From Paracoccus ravus (lineage in GTDB: Bacteria; Pseudomonadota; Alphaproteobacteria; Rhodobacterales; Rhodobacteraceae): a DNA stretch of 64,000 nt. Location of the stretch: assembly GCF_004522175.1 (NCBI RefSeq), contig NZ_SDEB01000004.1, positions 163,009-227,008 on the forward strand, given 5' to 3'. The translations under genes were made by a program, and so were the position numbers. The notes beneath the pieces are model-generated. The model saw only the letters and a program-made list of their open reading frames with translations, was not told the origin of the DNA and made no database searches. Numbering within the stretch: the stretch's first letter is position 1; each line of letters opens with the position of its first letter. Of this stretch, positions 1 through 9,803 are shown one piece after another.

Positions 1-1236
1 ATCCTGCCCTTCATCCTGGGGGCAGGCGTGGCCTATCTCCTGGACCCGGTGGCGGACCGGCTTGAACGGCTGGGCCTGTCGCGCACGCTTTCGGTCGTGG
101 TGATCACGCTTCTGGCGATCCTGATCGTGGTCGTCGCCGTGCTTGTCGTCATGCCGGTGCTCGTGCGACAGACGACCGCCCTGATCAACACTGCGCCCGA
201 AATGGCCGAGCGGTTGCAGCAATTCCTGATGGCGCGGTTTCCGCAGATCTTTACCGAAGGCAGCACACTGAACACCGCCCTTGCCGATGCGGCCAAGAAT
301 GTCAGCGCCAAGGGCGGACAATTGGTCAGCACCGTGCTTGGTTCGGTCATGGGGGTGGTCAGCATGCTGGCCCTGATCGTGATCGTGCCGGTCGTGGCCT
401 TCTATCTGCTGCTCGACTGGGACAAGATGGTGGCGCGCCTCGATGAGTTGCTGCCCCGCGAGCACGCACCTACGATCCGCCGGCTGGCCTCGGAGATCGA
501 CGAGGCGCTGTCCGGCTTCGTGCGCGGCCAGGGGCTGGTGATCCTGATTCTGGGAACATTCTATTCCCTTGGGCTGGGGCTCGTGGGATTGCCCTTTGGG
601 ATCGCGATCGGCGTGCTGGCGGCCTCGTTATCCTTCATTCCGTATGTGGGGGTGCTGATCGGCGGGGCGACCGCCATCGGGGTCGCGCTGTTCAGCTTCT
701 GGGGCGAGCCGATCTGGATCGCCGCGGTGATCGCGATCTTTGTCATCGGCCAGATGGTCGAGGGGAATTACCTCCAGCCGAAGATCGTGGGCGGCAGCGT
801 CGGGCTGCACCCGGTCTGGCTGATGCTTGCTTTGACGGTTTTTGGGACGCTGTTTGGCTTTGTCGGCCTGCTCGTGGCGGTGCCCTTGGCCGCAGGGTTT
901 GGCGTCGTGGTGCGCTATGCCGTCGGACGCTACAAAGAGAGCGCGCTTTACACCGGGCGCGAGGTTCCCCCACCGCCGCCCCCGCCCACGATGATTGAAT
1001 TGGTGCCGCGCGGCACGGTCGAGCGCGAGCGCCGCATGGCCCAGCTTTCCCATGACCGGCGCGTCGCCGAATTGCATCACCAGCAGGAACTGGCGGATAT
1101 GCTCGAAGAGCATCAGGCCCGCATGCGCATGCGCCATCCCGGAGCCTCAGTCTCGCAAACCGCGGGGCCGCCTTCGCCCGCCGAACTTTTCCGCGAGGCG
1201 CGGCGCAATGACGATGACCAGACCGAGAAAGGATAG
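1..1236 (+). CDS. AI-2E family transporter (PerM/YdiK type), 5' end outside window
   Basis: Integral membrane permease of the AI-2E exporter family; the real substrate of most members is unknown. The reading frame is open from base 1 and codes for membrane sequence (ILPFILGAGVAYLLDP) ahead of the first internal GTG at 28, so the true start lies upstream. At least six hydrophobic segments are visible. The family-typical stretch GLPFGIAIGVLAASLSFIPY is at roughly residues 190-210 of the visible part, followed by the EGNYLQPKIVG region. The C-terminal 90 residues are soluble: a run of seven prolines, then a charged, probably coiled-coil tail rich in Arg, Glu and His. The hda-like gene begins 7 bp after the stop, so the two are probably cotranscribed. 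Family certain, substrate not. Confidence 0.9.
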   Translation: MLPFILGAGVAYLLDPVADRLERLGLSRTLSVVVITLLAILIVVVAVLVVMPVLVRQTTALINTAPEMAERLQQFLMARFPQIFTEGSTLNTALADAAKNVSAKGGQLVSTVLGSVMGVVSMLALIVIVPVVAFYLLLDWDKMVARLDELLPREHAPTIRRLASEIDEALSGFVRGQGLVILILGTFYSLGLGLVGLPFGIAIGVLAASLSFIPYVGVLIGGATAIGVALFSFWGEPIWIAAVIAIFVIGQMVEGNYLQPKIVGGSVGLHPVWLMLALTVFGTLFGFVGLLVAVPLAAGFGVVVRYAVGRYKESALYTGREVPPPPPPPTMIELVPRGTVERERRMAQLSHDRRVAELHHQQELADMLEEHQARMRMRHPGASVSQTAGPPSPAELFREARRNDDDQTEKG

Positions 1237-1243
1237 CTGATCC

Positions 1244-1966
1244 TTGGAGCGCCAACTGGCCCTGGATCTGACCATTCCGCCCGCCTTGTCGCGGGACGAT
1301 TTCTTGACCACGGCCGCCAATCGTGACGCGGTCGCGATGCTCGACGCGCCGAACCGCTGGCCCGATGGCCGGCTTCTGCTAATCGGAGGGGCCGGGGCGG
1401 GCAAATCCCATCTAGCGCGGTTCTGGGCCGAAGAGCATGGCGCGAGGGTCATCCGGGCCGCGACGATCTCGCCCGCCGGTGTCGGCATGCTGGCCCCTTG
1501 GGGCGGCGCGCTGGTGGTCGAGAGCGCGCATGAAATTGCCGGGATCTCCGAGGCCGAGGACGCGCTTTTTCACCTGTGGAACCTTGCCGGAGCGCGCAAG
1601 GCCCTTTTGCTGATCACCGCCCGGATGCCGCCGCGGGACTGGGGCATCGCCCTGCCGGACCTGCTGTCGCGGCTTGAATCCGCGGCGCAGGCGGTGCTGG
1701 GCCCGCCCGATGACGCGCTTCTGCCCGCGGTGCTGGTCAAGCTCTTCGCCGACCGCCAGATCCAGGTCGCGCCCGACGTGGTGGATTGGCTCGCGCTGCG
1801 GATGGAGCGTGACCTCGGCCTTGCCCGTCATCTCGTCGCGGCGATCGACCGCAAGTCGCTTGCCGACCGCCGTCCCGTCACCCGACGTCTGGCCGCCGAG
1901 CTTCTGGACAAGCTCTCGCCGCCAGATCCAACCTCTGCATTGTCCTTGCCGATTGAGACCCGATGA
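1244..1966 (+). CDS. Hda/DnaA-like regulatory ATPase
   Basis: 240-aa protein resembling the AAA+ part of DnaA without its DNA-binding domain, as in Hda/HdaA, which helps inactivate DnaA-ATP after initiation. Visible are an N-terminal short motif (MERQLALDL) of the kind that binds the DNA polymerase clamp, Walker [10 protein letters not shown] near residue 48, and a C-terminal AAA lid with the conserved RDLG segment. The start is TTG at 1244; no better ATG keeps the clamp-binding motif. It lies 7 bp after the permease, and its stop overlaps the ppk start by 4 bp, so expression of ppk is probably coupled to it. The sequence is quite diverged from gamma-proteobacterial Hda, so the role is inferred. 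Confidence 0.82.
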   Translation: MERQLALDLTIPPALSRDDFLTTAANRDAVAMLDAPNRWPDGRLLLIGGAGAGKSHLARFWAEEHGARVIRAATISPAGVGMLAPWGGALVVESAHEIAGISEAEDALFHLWNLAGARKALLLITARMPPRDWGIALPDLLSRLESAAQAVLGPPDDALLPAVLVKLFADRQIQVAPDVVDWLALRMERDLGLARHLVAAIDRKSLADRRPVTRRLAAELLDKLSPPDPTSALSLPIETR

Positions 1967-4128
1967 CCCAGGCCGATTACCTTCGCAATCCCTTTCCGCA
2001 ACCCCGCGAACTGCCCGAGGGCACGCCCGAGGGTCCGGCCCGGTTCTTCAACCGCGAGATAAGCTGGCTCAGCTTCAACTGGCGCGTTCTGGACGAGGCC
2101 CGCAATCCCCGCGTGCCCTTGCTGGAACGGCTGCGCTTCCTGTCCATCTCGGCCACCAACCTCGATGAGTTCTACACGGTCCGGGTTGCGGGCCTGCGCG
2201 AGCTTGTCCGCGAAGGCAATGCGTCCATTTCCGATGATGGGCTGACCGCCTCTCAGCAACTTGCGCTGGTCAATGCCGATGCGCGCCGGCTGATGGGCGC
2301 GCAGCAGGCGGTCTGGAACGGGCTGCGCCGCGAGATGGAACTGGCCGAGATCTCGATCCTGTCGCGCTCACGCGTCACCCGCGCCGAAGAGGAATTCCTG
2401 CGCCGCTATTTCACCGAGCAGGTCTTTCCGGTGCTCTCGCCGCTGGCGATCGACCCGGCCCATCCCTTTCCCTTCATCCCGAACCTCGGCTTTTCGCTAG
2501 CGGTGGAACTGGCGCGGGAAAGCGACGGGCGGCAGATGCAGGCCCTTCTGCCGATCCCGCAGCAGATCGCGCGCTTCGTGGCACTTCCGGGCGGCAAGCG
2601 CTTCCTGCGGCTCGAAGACCTTTTGCTGATGCATCTGCCGAGCCTTTTTCCGGGCTATCGCGACATCGGCCATTGCGCCTTCCGCGTGCTGCGCGACAGT
2701 GATCTGGAGGTCGAGGAAGAGGCCGAGGATCTGGTCCGCGAATTCGAAACCGCGCTGAAGCGCCGCCGTCGTGGCTCGGTGATCCGGCTCAAGATTACCG
2801 CGGGCGCGCCCGACCGGATGCGCCGCCTGATCATGCAGGAACTGCATGTCACCCCCGAGGAGGTCGTCGAGGTCGAAGGCTTGCTGGGCATGGCCGATCT
2901 GCGCGAGTTGGTGCTGGACAACCGCCGCGACCTGCAATGGCCGGGCTTTTTCCCGCGCGTTCCCGAGCGCGTGCAGGACCATGAGGGCGACATGTTCGCG
3001 GCCATCCGGCAAAAGGACATGCTGCTGCACCATCCCTATGAGACTTTCGACATGGTGGTGCGTTTTCTCAATCAGGCCGCGCTGGACCCGAACGTGGTCG
3101 CGATCAAGCAGACGCTTTACCGCACGTCGCGGGACAGTCCGATCGTGGATGCGCTGTGCGAGGCGGCTGAGGCGGGGAAATCGGTCACCGCGCTCGTGGA
3201 ATTGAAGGCCCGTTTCGACGAGGCCGCGAATATCCGTCAGTCGCGGCGGCTGGAGCGGTCCGGCGCGCATGTCGTCTATGGCTTCATGCAGTACAAGACC
3301 CATGCCAAGATCAGCACCGTGGTCCGGCGCGAGGGCGATCAGCTGGTGACCTATACCCATTTCGGCACCGGGAATTACCACCCGATCACGGCGCGGATCT
3401 ATACGGACCTGTCGCTTTTCACCTGCGACGCGGCGCTGGGGCGCGATGCCTCGAAGGTCTTCAACTTTCTGTCGGGCTATGTGCAGCCCGACGGGCTGGA
3501 AAACCTCGCCATCTCGCCGATCGACCTCAAGGAAACCCTGATCGAGCTGATCGGACGCGAGGCGGAATATGCCCGGCGTGGCCGCCCCGCCGAGATCTGG
3601 GCCAAGATGAACAGCGTCATCGAAAAGGACGTGATCGAGGCGCTCTACGAGGCAAGCGCGGCAGGGGTCCGAATCAATCTTGTGATCCGGGGCATCTGCG
3701 GCCTCCGCCCCGGCATCAAGGGCCTCTCCGAGAATATCCGCGTGAAATCCATCGTCGGGCGCTTTCTCGAACATTCCCGGATCGTGTGCTTCGGCAATGG
3801 CCATGGGCTGCCGTCGAAAAAGGCGCGGGTCTTCATGAGTTCGGCGGATTGGATGGGGCGCAATCTCTCGCGCCGGGTCGAGACGCTGGTGGAATGCCAT
3901 AACGAGACGGTGAAGGCGCAGATCACCAGCCAGATCATGGCGGCGAACCTGGCCGACGAGGCGCAAAGCTGGCTTTTGCAGCCCGATGGCCGATATCTCA
4001 GATACCTGCCCGCCGGCCGTGAGGACCTGTTCAATTGTCATAAATTCTTCATGGAGAATCCGTCACTTTCCGGCCGGGGTACCAAGGGGGCCAAGGATGT
4101 GCCCGCCCTCACCCATTCGGCGGATTGA
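1963..4128 (+). CDS. ppk1: Polyphosphate kinase 1
   Basis: Makes inorganic polyphosphate reversibly from ATP. 721 aa, the normal length. Domain order is visible: the N-terminal [14 protein letters not shown] segment, middle domain, then two phospholipase-D-like catalytic halves. The autophosphorylated histidine lies in the KTHAKIS motif near residue 447, with [10 protein letters not shown] just before it and THFGTGNYH after it. The start ATG at 1963 overlaps the upstream stop (ATGA). It is followed 68 bp later by ppx, giving a polyphosphate synthesis/degradation pair, a very common arrangement. No lesion seen. Confidence 0.96.
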   Translation: MTQADYLRNPFPQPRELPEGTPEGPARFFNREISWLSFNWRVLDEARNPRVPLLERLRFLSISATNLDEFYTVRVAGLRELVREGNASISDDGLTASQQLALVNADARRLMGAQQAVWNGLRREMELAEISILSRSRVTRAEEEFLRRYFTEQVFPVLSPLAIDPAHPFPFIPNLGFSLAVELARESDGRQMQALLPIPQQIARFVALPGGKRFLRLEDLLLMHLPSLFPGYRDIGHCAFRVLRDSDLEVEEEAEDLVREFETALKRRRRGSVIRLKITAGAPDRMRRLIMQELHVTPEEVVEVEGLLGMADLRELVLDNRRDLQWPGFFPRVPERVQDHEGDMFAAIRQKDMLLHHPYETFDMVVRFLNQAALDPNVVAIKQTLYRTSRDSPIVDALCEAAEAGKSVTALVELKARFDEAANIRQSRRLERSGAHVVYGFMQYKTHAKISTVVRREGDQLVTYTHFGTGNYHPITARIYTDLSLFTCDAALGRDASKVFNFLSGYVQPDGLENLAISPIDLKETLIELIGREAEYARRGRPAEIWAKMNSVIEKDVIEALYEASAAGVRINLVIRGICGLRPGIKGLSENIRVKSIVGRFLEHSRIVCFGNGHGLPSKKARVFMSSADWMGRNLSRRVETLVECHNETVKAQITSQIMAANLADEAQSWLLQPDGRYLRYLPAGREDLFNCHKFFMENPSLSGRGTKGAKDVPALTHSAD

Positions 4129-4196
4129 CCTTGAAAGGTTAATGCCCCATCCAACTCTTGCCGCCGCAGCACGGGCACGGAAACGAAAGGAAGCCG

Positions 4197-5732
4197 ATGA
4201 ACGGTGTCATGACCACAAGCGGACAGACCATCGAACCCTTTGGTCGCTCTCTTTTCGAGCGGCTGACCGAAAGGGCGTTGAGCCGGGTGGGCGTGGTCGA
4301 TGTCGGCTCGAACTCGATCCGAATGGTGGTCTTTGACGGCGCGGCGCGCTCGCCCGCCTATTTTTACAATGAAAAGGTCATGGCCGGGCTGGGGCAGGGG
4401 TTAGCCGTCACGGGCCGTCTCAATCCCGAAGGCGCGCGCCGTGGCATGGCCGCGCTGAAGCGGTTCGCGGCCCTGGCCGATGGCATGGGGATCAAGCCCC
4501 TGACCTGCGTCGCCACGGCGGCCGTGCGCGAGGCCGAGGACGGCCCCGCCTTTCGCAAGGCGGTCGAGGCCGAGACCGGGCTGCGCCTTTGGGTCATCGA
4601 CGGCGAGGAAGAGGCCCGTCTTTCGGCCCAGGGCGTGCTCTTGGGCTGGCCCGAGGCGAGGGGGCTGGTCTGCGATATCGGCGGCAACTCGATGGAACTC
4701 GCGGAACTGGCCGATGGCAAGGTTGGCCGCCGCATTACCACTCCGCTCGGGCCGTTCCGACTGCAACAGGTCAAGCCGGCCGATCTGCGCGACCATATCC
4801 GCGCCATCATCGAGGACGCGGCCCGCAAGATGGGCACCGAGCACGAGCAGATCTATCTTGTCGGCGGTTCCTGGCGGGCGATTGCGCGGCTGGACATGCA
4901 GCGCGCCGATTATCCGATGACGGTGCTGCATGAATATCGCATGACGCCCGACAGCGTCGCCGATACGGTGGATTGGATCGCAAAGCAGGATCTGGGCCAG
5001 TTGCGCGGCAAGCTTGGGATCTCGTCCAGCCGGATGGAGCTTGTCCCGCTGGCCAGCCAGGTGCTGCGGGAACTGGTCAAGGCCTTTGCGCCGCCCTCGC
5101 TGGCGGTGTCGTCCTACGGGATCCGCGAGGGCTTGCTTTACGAACAGATGCCGCAAAACCTGCGCGCGCGCGATCCGCTGATCGAGGCGGCGCGATTTGC
5201 CGAGCGCCAGATGGCCCGGATGCCCGGCTTTGGCAAGAAGCTTTACCAGTTCCTCGAGCCGCTTTTCAAAGACCCTGAACCCTCGCGGGAAAGGCTGATC
5301 AAGGCGGCCTGCCTCTTGCATGACACGACCTGGCGCACGCATCCCGATTACCGGGCGGATGCCTGTTTCGACAATGTCACTCGTTCGAACATGGCAGCTT
5401 TGTCGCATAACGAACGGATTTTTCTTGGGCTTTCGCTGTTGCACCGCTATCGCAACAGCCGCGCCAATTCCGCGATGGCACCGCTCTTCAGCCTGCTGAG
5501 CGAGGCCGAGATCCGCGATGCCGAGGTGTTGGGCAAGGCCATGCGCTTTGGCGCGATGTTCTCGATCAAGGATCCGGCCGAGGCCGGCAGGCTGAAATAT
5601 TCGCAGAAGAAGAAACAGGTCGAGCTGCGCCTGACCGAAACCGGGCAGGCGCTGATGGGCGAGGTGGCGCTCGCACGCTTCAACTCGCTGGCCTCGGCAC
5701 TGGGGGCGGAGCCGGTGGTCATCGCCCCCTGA
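4197..5732 (+). CDS. ppx: Exopolyphosphatase (Ppx/GppA family)
   Basis: Releases terminal phosphate from polyphosphate (possibly also acting on pppGpp). 511 aa from the ATG at 4197, which has AAAGGAAG just upstream and is preferred over an in-frame TTG at 4158. The N-terminal actin-like ATPase fold shows VVDVGSNSIRMVVFDG near residue 30 and VCDIGGNSMELAEL near residue 160. In the second motif the usual GGGS/GGAS reads GGNS. A C-terminal HD-like helical region contains LLHDTTWRTHPDYR. The gene follows ppk on the same strand. Its stop codon lies in the loop of a GC hairpin shared with the convergent dipeptidase gene. Confidence 0.94.
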   Translation: MNGVMTTSGQTIEPFGRSLFERLTERALSRVGVVDVGSNSIRMVVFDGAARSPAYFYNEKVMAGLGQGLAVTGRLNPEGARRGMAALKRFAALADGMGIKPLTCVATAAVREAEDGPAFRKAVEAETGLRLWVIDGEEEARLSAQGVLLGWPEARGLVCDIGGNSMELAELADGKVGRRITTPLGPFRLQQVKPADLRDHIRAIIEDAARKMGTEHEQIYLVGGSWRAIARLDMQRADYPMTVLHEYRMTPDSVADTVDWIAKQDLGQLRGKLGISSSRMELVPLASQVLRELVKAFAPPSLAVSSYGIREGLLYEQMPQNLRARDPLIEAARFAERQMARMPGFGKKLYQFLEPLFKDPEPSRERLIKAACLLHDTTWRTHPDYRADACFDNVTRSNMAALSHNERIFLGLSLLHRYRNSRANSAMAPLFSLLSEAEIRDAEVLGKAMRFGAMFSIKDPAEAGRLKYSQKKKQVELRLTETGQALMGEVALARFNSLASALGAEPVVIAP

Positions 5733-5739
5733 AGGGGGC
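5724..5739. terminator. Short GC hairpin between convergent ppx and dipeptidase
   Basis: GCCCCC-TGAA-GGGGGC, a perfect 6-bp stem with a 4-nt loop. The ppx TGA stop is part of the loop, and the dipeptidase stop on the other strand starts at the next base. There is no T-run, so it is at best a weak or Rho-assisted terminator. Confidence 0.4.
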
Positions 5740-6789
5740 TCAGGCCCCCCAGGTCCGCTCGAGCACGCCTATCCAGTTGCGATGGGCGATCTTGGCGGTC
5801 AGTTCCGGCCCGTAGCCGTGATCCAGCATGGCCTGCACGATATTCTGCACCTTCGAGGCGTCCGACAGGTCCTCGGGCATCTGCGCGCCGTCGTAATCCG
5901 AACCCAGCGCCACGCCATCCTCGCCGAGGACGTTCAGCAGGTGATCGAGATGGCGCAGGATGACCTCGAAGCCCTGCATCGGATCGCGGCGGCCCTCGGG
6001 ATGCAGGAAGCCCACGGCATAGTTCAGCCCGACAAGGCCGCCGCTTTCGGCGATCACCTGCAATTGCCGGTCGGTCAGGTTGCGCGTGCTGGGCGCGACG
6101 GCATGGGCGCAGCTATGGCTTGCGACCAGCGGCGCGTCGGAAAGCGCGGCGATGTCGTCGAAGCCCTTCTCGTTCAGATGAGACAGGTCCAGCATGATGC
6201 GAAGCTTGTTGCATTCGCGCACCAGATCCTTGCCCGCCTCGGTCAGGCCAGGCCCGGTATCGGGTGAGCCGGGGAAGGCAAAGGGCACGCCATGACCATA
6301 GCGGGTCGGGCGCGACCAGACCGGCCCCAGCGAGCGCAGCCCCATCGCGTGCCAGACATGCAGCGCATCCATGTCGGCAATGGGCTCGGCCCCTTCGATA
6401 TGCAGGATCGCGGCGATCTTGCCCGCCTCCATCGCGGCGCGGATATCGGCGGCGCTGCGGCAGATCGCCAGCGTGCCCGTGCGCTCCATCGCCATCAATT
6501 GCCCGGCCTGCGCCAGCGCGCGGGGCAGGGAATCGGCGTTCGAGACCTCATCGGGCAGGGGCAGCGAGAAGGGCGGGTTTTCCTTCATCACGGCTAATGC
6601 CGCATCCAGATCCGATTCCGGCGAGGGCGTCCAGATCGCGAAGAAACCGCCCGCAAGCCCGCCTGCCTGCATCCGCGGCAGGTCCATATGGCCGGTGCCG
6701 TCACCCTTGAGCCAAAGGCTGTCTCGTGCCGCACCTGCATCGACCATGCGCTGCAAAAAATCGTTATGCCCGTCAAATACCGGAATCAT
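5740..6789 (-). CDS. Membrane dipeptidase (renal dipeptidase, peptidase M19)
   Basis: 349-aa amidohydrolase-fold dizinc dipeptidase of family M19. Metal-site motifs are visible: PVFDGHNDFLQ at the N terminus (HxD), HIEGAEPI (bridging Glu), ASHSCAHAV (His), and GSDYDGAQ near the C terminus. The frame is open for 128 codons upstream, but the ATG at 6789 is chosen because the family always begins a few residues before the HxD motif and a GGAGACC-type Shine-Dalgarno precedes it. Members cleave dipeptides, sometimes D-amino-acid or beta-lactam substrates; the substrate here is unknown. It is convergent with ppx. Confidence 0.93.
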   Translation of the reverse strand: MIPVFDGHNDFLQRMVDAGAARDSLWLKGDGTGHMDLPRMQAGGLAGGFFAIWTPSPESDLDAALAVMKENPPFSLPLPDEVSNADSLPRALAQAGQLMAMERTGTLAICRSAADIRAAMEAGKIAAILHIEGAEPIADMDALHVWHAMGLRSLGPVWSRPTRYGHGVPFAFPGSPDTGPGLTEAGKDLVRECNKLRIMLDLSHLNEKGFDDIAALSDAPLVASHSCAHAVAPSTRNLTDRQLQVIAESGGLVGLNYAVGFLHPEGRRDPMQGFEVILRHLDHLLNVLGEDGVALGSDYDGAQMPEDLSDASKVQNIVQAMLDHGYGPELTAKIAHRNWIGVLERTWGA

Positions 6790-6894
6790 GTCGGTCTCCT
6801 GAATTGTCGGGCGCAACATGCGCGTTCGGCAAAAGACCTTCAACCGGGCGGATTTCGGCGTAATCTGGAAAGAGCGAGGTGAGGAGACCCAGCC

Positions 6895-7248
6895 ATGACC
6901 AAGATCGCCAAGGAATTCCCCGGCCAGACGGTGATCTGCACCTTCGAGGTGACGCCCGGAACGGCCCATGACGTGATCGACGCTCTGAACGAGGCTTATG
7001 ATCAGGTGATCAGCCGCCAGCCCGGCTATGTCTCGGGTGCGGTGCATCTCAATGACGCACAGACCCGGATCGCCACCTATTCGCAATGGCGCGACCGCGA
7101 CGATTACAAGGCGATGCTGCGCAGTCCCGAAATGCGCGCGCGCAACCGGCTGATCCATGCCATGTGCCGCCATTTCGAGCCGGTGATGTATGAAGTTGTC
7201 GAAACCTGGCAGTTGCCTGCGAATCCCGATGCTGCAGTTGCGAATTGA
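6895..7248 (+). CDS. Antibiotic biosynthesis monooxygenase (ABM) domain protein
   Basis: 117-aa single-domain protein of the dimeric alpha+beta barrel ABM superfamily. Features that fit are TFEVTPGTAHDVIDALNEA (first strand and helix), GYVSGAVHLNDAQTRIATYSQW (central strands, with the characteristic ...YSQW), then DDYKAMLRSPEMR. Such proteins are cofactor-free monooxygenases, haem-degrading enzymes or uncharacterised small proteins; nothing here decides among them. A clear GGTGAGGAGA Shine-Dalgarno lies just upstream. It is a single gene, divergent from the dipeptidase with 105 bp between. Confidence 0.8.
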   Translation: MTKIAKEFPGQTVICTFEVTPGTAHDVIDALNEAYDQVISRQPGYVSGAVHLNDAQTRIATYSQWRDRDDYKAMLRSPEMRARNRLIHAMCRHFEPVMYEVVETWQLPANPDAAVAN

Positions 7249-7315
7249 TCGTGCAATGCCGGGACGCCGCCCCTAGTCTGTCCTGAACCGACAAGGGCAA
7301 GGGCGAGGGGCGATC

Positions 7316-7951
7316 ATGGCGGGACGCATCATCACCGTGGCGCAGCAAAAGGGCGGCTCGGGCAAGACGACGATCGCGGTCAATCTGGCGGTCGCCTTGC
7401 GTGGGCGGGGTCATAGCGTTGCGCTGCTCGACACCGATCCGCAGGGCAGCATGGGGCGCTGGTTTCTGGAGCGGCTCGAGCGGCTGGGCGAGGATGCCGG
7501 GCTTGAGTTCAGCACCTCCTCGGCCTGGGGCGCCAGCTACGAATCCGAGAAGCTGAAGAAGCACCATGATTTCGTGATCATCGACACGCCGCCCAAGATC
7601 GACAGCGATCTGCGCCCGGCCCTGCGCGTGGCGGCCTTGGTCATCGTGCCCGTCGCGGCCAGTCAGGTGGATCTCTGGGCGACCGAAGGCGTTCTCGACC
7701 TGGCCAGGCGCGAGAAATGCGAGACATTGATCGTGCTGAACCGGACCCGCCCGAACACGCGTCTTGTCGGAGAGATCGCCGGAAAGGCGAGCGAACTGGG
7801 GGCCGAGGTCGCCGCAGTCCAGATCGCGAATCGTGTCGCCTATGCCGAGACGCTGGGCATGGGCCTCGGGGCCGCCGACACGGCGCGCAGCCCGATCGCC
7901 CGGGGCGAGATCGAGGCGCTGGCCGACGAAGTCCTGTCCTGGCTGCCCTGA
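7316..7951 (+). CDS. ParA/MinD-family ATPase without a ParB partner
   Basis: 211-aa P-loop ATPase of the ParA type. The deviant Walker A QQKGGSGKTT lies at residues 10-19, Walker A' LDTDPQGSMGRW near residue 40, and Walker B VIIDTPPK near 85. There is no N-terminal HTH, as expected for the small type Ib-like or orphan class. No parB or centromere-like repeat lies beside it, and the next gene is an ABC exporter. Orphan ParA proteins often position large complexes such as chemoreceptors or carboxysomes, but no such partner is here, so the cargo is unknown. Confidence 0.85.
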   Translation: MAGRIITVAQQKGGSGKTTIAVNLAVALRGRGHSVALLDTDPQGSMGRWFLERLERLGEDAGLEFSTSSAWGASYESEKLKKHHDFVIIDTPPKIDSDLRPALRVAALVIVPVAASQVDLWATEGVLDLARREKCETLIVLNRTRPNTRLVGEIAGKASELGAEVAAVQIANRVAYAETLGMGLGAADTARSPIARGEIEALADEVLSWLP

Positions 7952-8024
7952 GAATTCCCTCTTGACGTGACGGCAGGTTACCCCAGTCTTTTTTGCGACC
8001 CTTCAAACGCAAGAGGCTGCGGGC

Positions 8025-9779
8025 ATGAGGCAAGGCGGCATGGCGACGGCCGAGGTCTATCGCCGGACGGTCACGCTGCTGGGGCGCGAGAAACTGCGCG
8101 CGGCCTTGCTTGCCTCGACCGGGGTTGCGATTGCCGTGGTGCAACTGGCCGAGCCCGTCATCTTTGGCCGGATGGTGGACCGGCTTGCGCAGGGCAGCGG
8201 GGCCTTTGCCCTGATCGGGCTCTGGGCGGCGTTCGGACTGTTCGGGATCTTTGCCTCGGCGGTCACCGCGGTCGCCTCGGACCGGCTGGCGCATCGGGCG
8301 CGTCTTGCCGCTTTGGGCGAAGCTTACAGCCGCGCGATCACCCTGCCGATCGCCTATCACGCCTCAAAAGGGACGGGCACGGTCGTGCGTGCGATCCTTG
8401 CCGGGACGGATGCGCTTTTCGCGCTTTGGCTCGGCATCCTGCGCGAGCAGCTGACGGCTCTGGCAGGGATCGTGCTGCTGATCCCGACCGCGATCAGCCT
8501 CGACCCGCGCATGGCGATGATCCTCGTGGTGCTGGGCGCGGTTTATCTGGCCATCAATATCCTGGTGATCCGCAAGACCCGCGAAGGTCAGGCCCAGGTC
8601 GAGACCTATTCCGGCCAGCTCTATGGCCGGGTCGGGGATGTGCTTGGCAATGTGACGGTGGTGCAGAGCTATTCGCGTTTTGCCCGCGAGATGCAGGCGA
8701 TGCGGCAGATGACGGCAAAGCTGCTCGCGGCGCAATATCCCGTCCTGACCTGGTGGGGGCTGCTGACCGTCCTGACGCGCGCCGCGGCGACCATCACAAT
8801 GGTGGTGATCTTTGCCGCAGGCGCGATCCTCGCGCAGCGGGGCGAGATCAGCGTGGGCGAGATCGTCTCATTCGGCGCATTCGCGGGGCTGATGGTCGGA
8901 CAGCTTGACCGGCTCTCGGCCTTTGTCGGGAACGTGTTTCGTGCGACACCTGTCATCCGCAGCTATTTCGACCTGCTCGATGCCCCTGCCGAAGTCGATG
9001 ACAGGCCCGATGCCGAGGCATTGGCCCAGCCCGTTCTGGGCCATGTCGCCTATCGCGACGTGACCTACCGCTTTGCGGCAAGCGAGCAGGGTGTGTTCGA
9101 CCTGTCCTTCGAGGCATTGCCCGGCCAGACCATCGCGCTGGTGGGTCCAACCGGCTCGGGCAAGACGACGACGCTTGCGCTGCTGCAGCGCCTGCGCCAG
9201 CCCGATGCCGGGACGATCCTGATCGACGGGCAGGACATAGGCGCGGTGACGCTGGCCTCGCTTCGCGCCAATATCGCTGTGGTGTTTCAAGAGGCGGGGC
9301 TGTTCAACCGGTCGATCGCCGAGAATATCCGAATCGGCCGTCCTGATGCGACGGATGCCGAGGTCGAGCAGGCGGCCCGTCTTGCCGAAGCCCATCCGTT
9401 CATCCTGCGCAAGCCCGGTGCCTATGGCTTCGTCATCGGCGAGCGCGGCAATGCGCTGTCCGGCGGCGAACGCCAGCGCATCGCCATTGCCCGTGCCGTG
9501 CTCAAGAACGCCCCGATCCTGATCCTCGACGAAGCGACCTCGGCCCTGGATCCCGCCACCGAGGCCAGGATCAAGCGGGCGATCGACAAGCTCAGGGCAA
9601 ACCGGACGACGTTGATCATCGCGCATCGCCTGTCGACCGTGGCCTCGGCCGATCAGATTCTGGTTCTGGATGGCGGTCGCATCGTCGAAAGGGGGACTTT
9701 CCGCGAACTTGCCGGGCAGGACGGGCTGTTTGCCCATCTTGTCCGCGAGGGCGCGATCGTCGAGCCGAAAGAGGGCTGA
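8025..9779 (+). CDS. ABC exporter, NdvA-like (cyclic glucan type)
   Basis: 584-aa half-transporter: six transmembrane segments (about residues 20-300) fused to an ATPase domain. In the latter, Walker A is LVGPTGSGKTTT near residue 370, the signature is LSGGERQRIAIARA, Walker B is ILILDEATSALD, and the H-loop is IAHRLSTV. The membrane part, with motifs such as LAEPVIFGRMVDRL, DRLAHRARLAALGEA and LSAQYPVL-like LAAQYPVLTWWGL, strongly resembles rhizobial NdvA, which exports cyclic beta-1,2-glucan. No glucan synthase (NdvB/ChvB) is in the window, so the substrate is inferred from resemblance only. The start could be the ATG at 8025 or at 8040. Confidence 0.86.
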   Translation: MRQGGMATAEVYRRTVTLLGREKLRAALLASTGVAIAVVQLAEPVIFGRMVDRLAQGSGAFALIGLWAAFGLFGIFASAVTAVASDRLAHRARLAALGEAYSRAITLPIAYHASKGTGTVVRAILAGTDALFALWLGILREQLTALAGIVLLIPTAISLDPRMAMILVVLGAVYLAINILVIRKTREGQAQVETYSGQLYGRVGDVLGNVTVVQSYSRFAREMQAMRQMTAKLLAAQYPVLTWWGLLTVLTRAAATITMVVIFAAGAILAQRGEISVGEIVSFGAFAGLMVGQLDRLSAFVGNVFRATPVIRSYFDLLDAPAEVDDRPDAEALAQPVLGHVAYRDVTYRFAASEQGVFDLSFEALPGQTIALVGPTGSGKTTTLALLQRLRQPDAGTILIDGQDIGAVTLASLRANIAVVFQEAGLFNRSIAENIRIGRPDATDAEVEQAARLAEAHPFILRKPGAYGFVIGERGNALSGGERQRIAIARAVLKNAPILILDEATSALDPATEARIKRAIDKLRANRTTLIIAHRLSTVASADQILVLDGGRIVERGTFRELAGQDGLFAHLVREGAIVEPKEG

Positions 9780-9803
9780 AAACTGCGGCCTGAAGGGGAT
9801 GTC

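Noticed and set aside
2497..4041. 514-aa antisense open frame within ppk
   Set aside because: Mirror of the ppk codon pattern, with no family features.
7316..7951. ParA gene as part of a plasmid partition system
   Set aside because: No parB, centromere repeats or replication gene beside it; the neighbours are chromosomal housekeeping genes.
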